From Pedobacter sp. BMA (GTDB lineage Bacteria > Bacteroidota > Bacteroidia > Sphingobacteriales > Sphingobacteriaceae): a DNA stretch of 64,000 nucleotides. Every line of letters starts with the position of its first letter. The first letter of the stretch is position 1. The stretch lies in contig NZ_LECU01000002.1 in assembly GCF_001027745.1 (NCBI RefSeq), positions 372,001 to 436,000 of the forward strand, in the 5' to 3' direction. Positions 61,965-64,000 of the stretch are shown here, in pieces. The position numbers and the translations under genes were made by a program. The notes beneath the pieces were generated by a model. The model saw only the letters and a list, made by a program, of their open reading frames with translations. It ran no database searches and was not told the DNA's origin.

Positions 61965-62549
61965 CTATTGGTTTTTGAAATACCTGTTAAGCCCATGATT
62001 TCTGATCCCAAGAAAAGAAGCGATATCTCTATGTCTAGCAATGTTAAAAAGTAATTTATGAAGTGAATAGAATAACTCGAAATGCTCCCATCTTCTTAAG
62101 CTTACCAAATCAGAAGTGTGTTGTTTTCGAAATCGATCATAGTACATCCTCAGTTTTTCTCCCAGAATATATACTTCAGGAAACTTCGACGTTAGGATGA
62201 GTAAATTTTCATAGCTGATTTCAACCAATGTGGTGTCGTGATATATTTCTACATCAATTTCCGAAGACTGCTTGCTAAAAAAACCATTATGAAACACGAA
62301 ATCTCCTGTGAACCAAAACCAGGTAGTCTGCCCATGGCTCTGCTCTACATTTGGAGTCACTTCCCGAGCATATCCGGAGATGATGAAGTAGATTGACTGC
62401 TGCTCATCTCCAACATTCAAAATCTGTTGATTTTTTCTATACGATCGCTCATTTGCCAAGGGTCTTAGCGCATTAATTAGAGCGTCTGAGAGGTCATGTA
62501 TTTCGGCAAGGGCGCACGTAAGAGCTTGATAATGTTCTTCCCGTACCAT
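61965..62549 (-). CDS. Crp-like regulator
   Basis: ATG 62549 (MVREEHYQALTCALAEIHDL) gives a 194-residue protein of normal family length; an open frame extends upstream to 62684. The beta-roll reads RKNQQILNVGDEQQSIYFII, and the C-terminal HTH (IARHRDIASFLGIRNHGLNR) is degenerate at its end. No cofactor residues are evident. It stands between the MauE-like gene and the LytTR regulator, separated from the latter by tandem repeats. Confidence 0.75.
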   Translation of the reverse strand: MVREEHYQALTCALAEIHDLSDALINALRPLANERSYRKNQQILNVGDEQQSIYFIISGYAREVTPNVEQSHGQTTWFWFTGDFVFHNGFFSKQSSEIDVEIYHDTTLVEISYENLLILTSKFPEVYILGEKLRMYYDRFRKQHTSDLVSLRRWEHFELFYSLHKLLFNIARHRDIASFLGIRNHGLNRYFKNQ

Positions 62550-62711
62550 AAAAATAAAATTGTCTTTCGACTCGTCAATACAATGAAAGGGGGCATTGCC
62601 CCTTTCGTTGTGTCCTTGCTTCCGACGGCGAGGTAAAGAACTAAAGTCGAAATGATCTGTTAATTGATAATTTCTAATTGGCAATCTAAAGTGAGATGAT
62701 CTTCAAATCAA

Positions 62712-62753
62712 AAATTTTATATAACAGGTATCAAATTTTATATAACAGGTACC
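62712..62753. repeat. Two 21-bp tandem repeats upstream of the LytTR gene
   Basis: AAATTTTATATAACAGGTA occurs at 62712 and 62733, with the next two bases TC or CC, so 20 of 21 positions match. A shorter copy, TTATATAACAG, occurs at 63810 near the kinase start. LytTR proteins usually bind such direct repeats two helix turns apart. Confidence 0.75.
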
Positions 62754-62869
62754 AAAACAGTCAGTTTTTTGACCTTCTGAAAACCTGACCATTGTCTCCA
62801 TTTCGGAGTATCACTTGCTAATTTAGAAGACATTTGCGATATTGTGATTCTCATCAAGCACTTAACTTT

Positions 62870-63586
62870 ATGGAACTTAGCAGTATTATTATTGATGATG
62901 AGCCTCATGCTATTACCGATTTAAATGAGATCATCGAAGTAACACCAGATGTATTCGTCGAAAAAACATTCACAAATGTCAGCGATGCAATTCTCTTCTT
63001 AAGGGAAACAGGTAAGGTTAATGTTATTTTTTGCGATATAAGCATGCCTATTGTTGGAGGACTTGAAGCAGCGCCATTGTTAAATGAATATTGTGATTTC
63101 CTAGTCTATGTAACCGCACATAGATTCCATGGTCCCGAAACATATGAAGCTGATGCTTCAGGCTATTTAATGAAGCCGGTGAGATATGATAAATTTGTTA
63201 GACAGATAAAGGTTCTTAGCAAAGCGAAGGAAGATGAACAATTTGGGAAAGATGAAAAAGTTCTTTTTGTTAAGGGTGATGATAAGAATAGTATGCTCAA
63301 AATTTTTTATGACGATATTATTTACATTGAAGCATTGGAAAATTACATCAATATCCATACAACAAAAGGAGAAAAGATAACCTATATACAACTCAAAGGC
63401 CTTGAGCAAAAGCTGCTCAAGAAAGAAACTTTTTTTAGGGTGGCAAAGTCAACCATCATATCTGTTAATTTTTTAGAAAAGATAGAGGGCTATAGAGCCC
63501 TTATGACTGATGGGATGTACTTTAATATTGGTAAGGTTTACCGGCCAGCCATAAGGGAATTCATTAAAAAAAATAGGCTAAACTAA
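62870..63586 (+). CDS. LytTR-family response regulator
   Basis: ATG 62870 (MELSSIIIDDEPHAITDLNE) opens a receiver domain with acidic pocket Asp9/Asp10, phospho-acceptor Asp56 in VIFCDISMP and Lys in YLMKPVRYDK. The C-terminal LytTR domain (DIIYIEALENYINIHTTKGE, FFRVAKSTIISVNFLEKIEG) binds DNA. A histidine kinase gene begins 212 nt downstream, and a small peptide gene lies between them on the other strand. Tandem repeats upstream are probable autoregulatory sites. Confidence 0.9.
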   Translation: MELSSIIIDDEPHAITDLNEIIEVTPDVFVEKTFTNVSDAILFLRETGKVNVIFCDISMPIVGGLEAAPLLNEYCDFLVYVTAHRFHGPETYEADASGYLMKPVRYDKFVRQIKVLSKAKEDEQFGKDEKVLFVKGDDKNSMLKIFYDDIIYIEALENYINIHTTKGEKITYIQLKGLEQKLLKKETFFRVAKSTIISVNFLEKIEGYRALMTDGMYFNIGKVYRPAIREFIKKNRLN

Positions 63587-63730
63587 CTAACGTATAGCGT
63601 TTGTAGATACAGTTACCGTGGTAAAAACAGAAGTTGTCGGGTCAGTCGAATTCTTTTTGTCGACGTTATTGGATTTCATAAATTTAAATACAGTACGCTT
63701 GATTAATACGGGGTGTTTGTGATTTTTCAT
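63587..63730 (-). CDS. Small Ser/Thr-rich peptide, possible RiPP-type precursor
   Basis: The 47-residue frame starts at ATG 63730: MKNHKHPVLIKRTVFKFMKS, a basic leader-like half, then STDPTTSVFTTVTVSTN, with many Ser/Thr in the second half. It ends at 63587, right after the LytTR stop, in convergent orientation. The layout resembles short natural-product precursors annotated in Bacteroidota, but no Cys is present and no modifying enzyme lies in the window, so lanthionine formation is not supported. It may be a signal peptide for the two-component pair. Confidence 0.45.
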   Translation of the reverse strand: MKNHKHPVLIKRTVFKFMKSNNVDKKNSTDPTTSVFTTVTVSTNAIR

Positions 63731-63798
63731 GACTTTAGGTTTTAAGTAAAGTCCAATTGTACTTTAGGGATTTATGGCTAACATTTATATTATATATC

Positions 63799-64000
63799 AT
63801 GTACCATTTATTATATAACAGCACTAAAAAGATGTATCTGGAGCCTGTGTTCCATATCGTATTCTGGGTAATTTTCATCTTAGGGGAAGTCATTGTTGCC
63901 ACTTCCATTATTGATGCAAATAGACCGATCCTGCATTATGTGTTATATTATTTCCTTAATATTTCTTTGGTATATTTTCACATCTGGTGGTTACTTTATC
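63799..64000 (+). CDS. Sensor histidine kinase, N-terminal part (runs off the window)
   Basis: From ATG 63799, or in-frame ATG 63832, the frame reads MYLEPVFHIVFWVIFILGEV, then HYVLYYFLNISLVYFHIWWL, two membrane segments typical of the LytS-like (HisKA_5TM or similar) kinases that partner LytTR regulators. The catalytic part lies beyond the window. The assignment rests on topology and on the neighbouring response regulator. Confidence 0.6.
   Translation, partial: MYHLLYNSTKKMYLEPVFHIVFWVIFILGEVIVATSIIDANRPILHYVLYYFLNISLVYFHIWWLLY

Overview
The window comes from a member of the Bacteroidota, most likely Sphingobacteriaceae (Pedobacter or a relative). The grounds are SusC/SusD and ECF sigma/FecR genes, a CTnDOT-type tra operon, an Hc1-like mini-histone, a LytTR regulator, and TAnnTTTG -7 elements without Shine-Dalgarno reliance. 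No rRNA, tRNA or CRISPR array was found. Identifications rest on motif recognition; no database search was possible.

Region A (1-29.4 kb) holds two related minus-strand operons for exported redox proteins, each divergent from a paralogous AraC regulator. The larger (1-12.0 kb) encodes a carboxymuconolactone decarboxylase (CMD)/quinol monooxygenase fusion, an SMP-30 lactonase, a PQQ dehydrogenase, DUF2255, a second CMD, a cupin, a PaoABC-like molybdenum aldehyde oxidoreductase, DoxX, a flavodoxin, a SnoaL-like protein and an MBL hydrolase. The smaller (24.3-28.4 kb) repeats PQQ dehydrogenase, CMD and cupin and adds an SDR. Both AraC intergenic regions carry direct repeats of 21-bp period sharing an ACCAY-N5-CAGG motif. 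Between the operons lie small regulators with clear palindromic operators, a phytoene-synthase-like gene, an MFS pump and decayed genes. Decay is frequent: an in-frame TGA in a CMD, frameshifts in the flavodoxin and the MFS pump, and remnants of an aldo/keto reductase and an SDR.

Region B (30.2-48.7 kb) is a segment of an integrative conjugative element: DUF932, RadC, a DUF3945-like protein, traM-L-K-J, three related TerB/TraI-like genes, a lipoprotein, traG-F-E and RteC. traN, relaxase, coupling protein and integrase are not in the window. Facing the other way inside it is a tight two-gene cassette (33.9-36.9 kb): a NACHT-type NTPase with pentapeptide-like repeats, then, after 1 nt, a RelA/SpoT-type nucleotide pyrophosphokinase. 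This is the best candidate for an undescribed system: a STAND sensor paired with an alarmone-synthetase-like effector, probably anti-phage.

Region C (48.9-64 kb) has a Crp/Fnr regulator flanked by matching palindromes, a lipoprotein with a permuted papain-like C-terminus plus a small membrane protein, and an HTH regulator. Then comes an ECF sigma/FecR/SusC/SusD/TlpA operon whose sigma gene follows a strongly structured leader of about 250 nt. Next are a DUF6520-like peptide overlapping a MauE-like gene, a third Crp-like regulator, and a LytTR regulator/histidine kinase pair flanking a small Ser/Thr-rich peptide gene. The kinase runs off the window.
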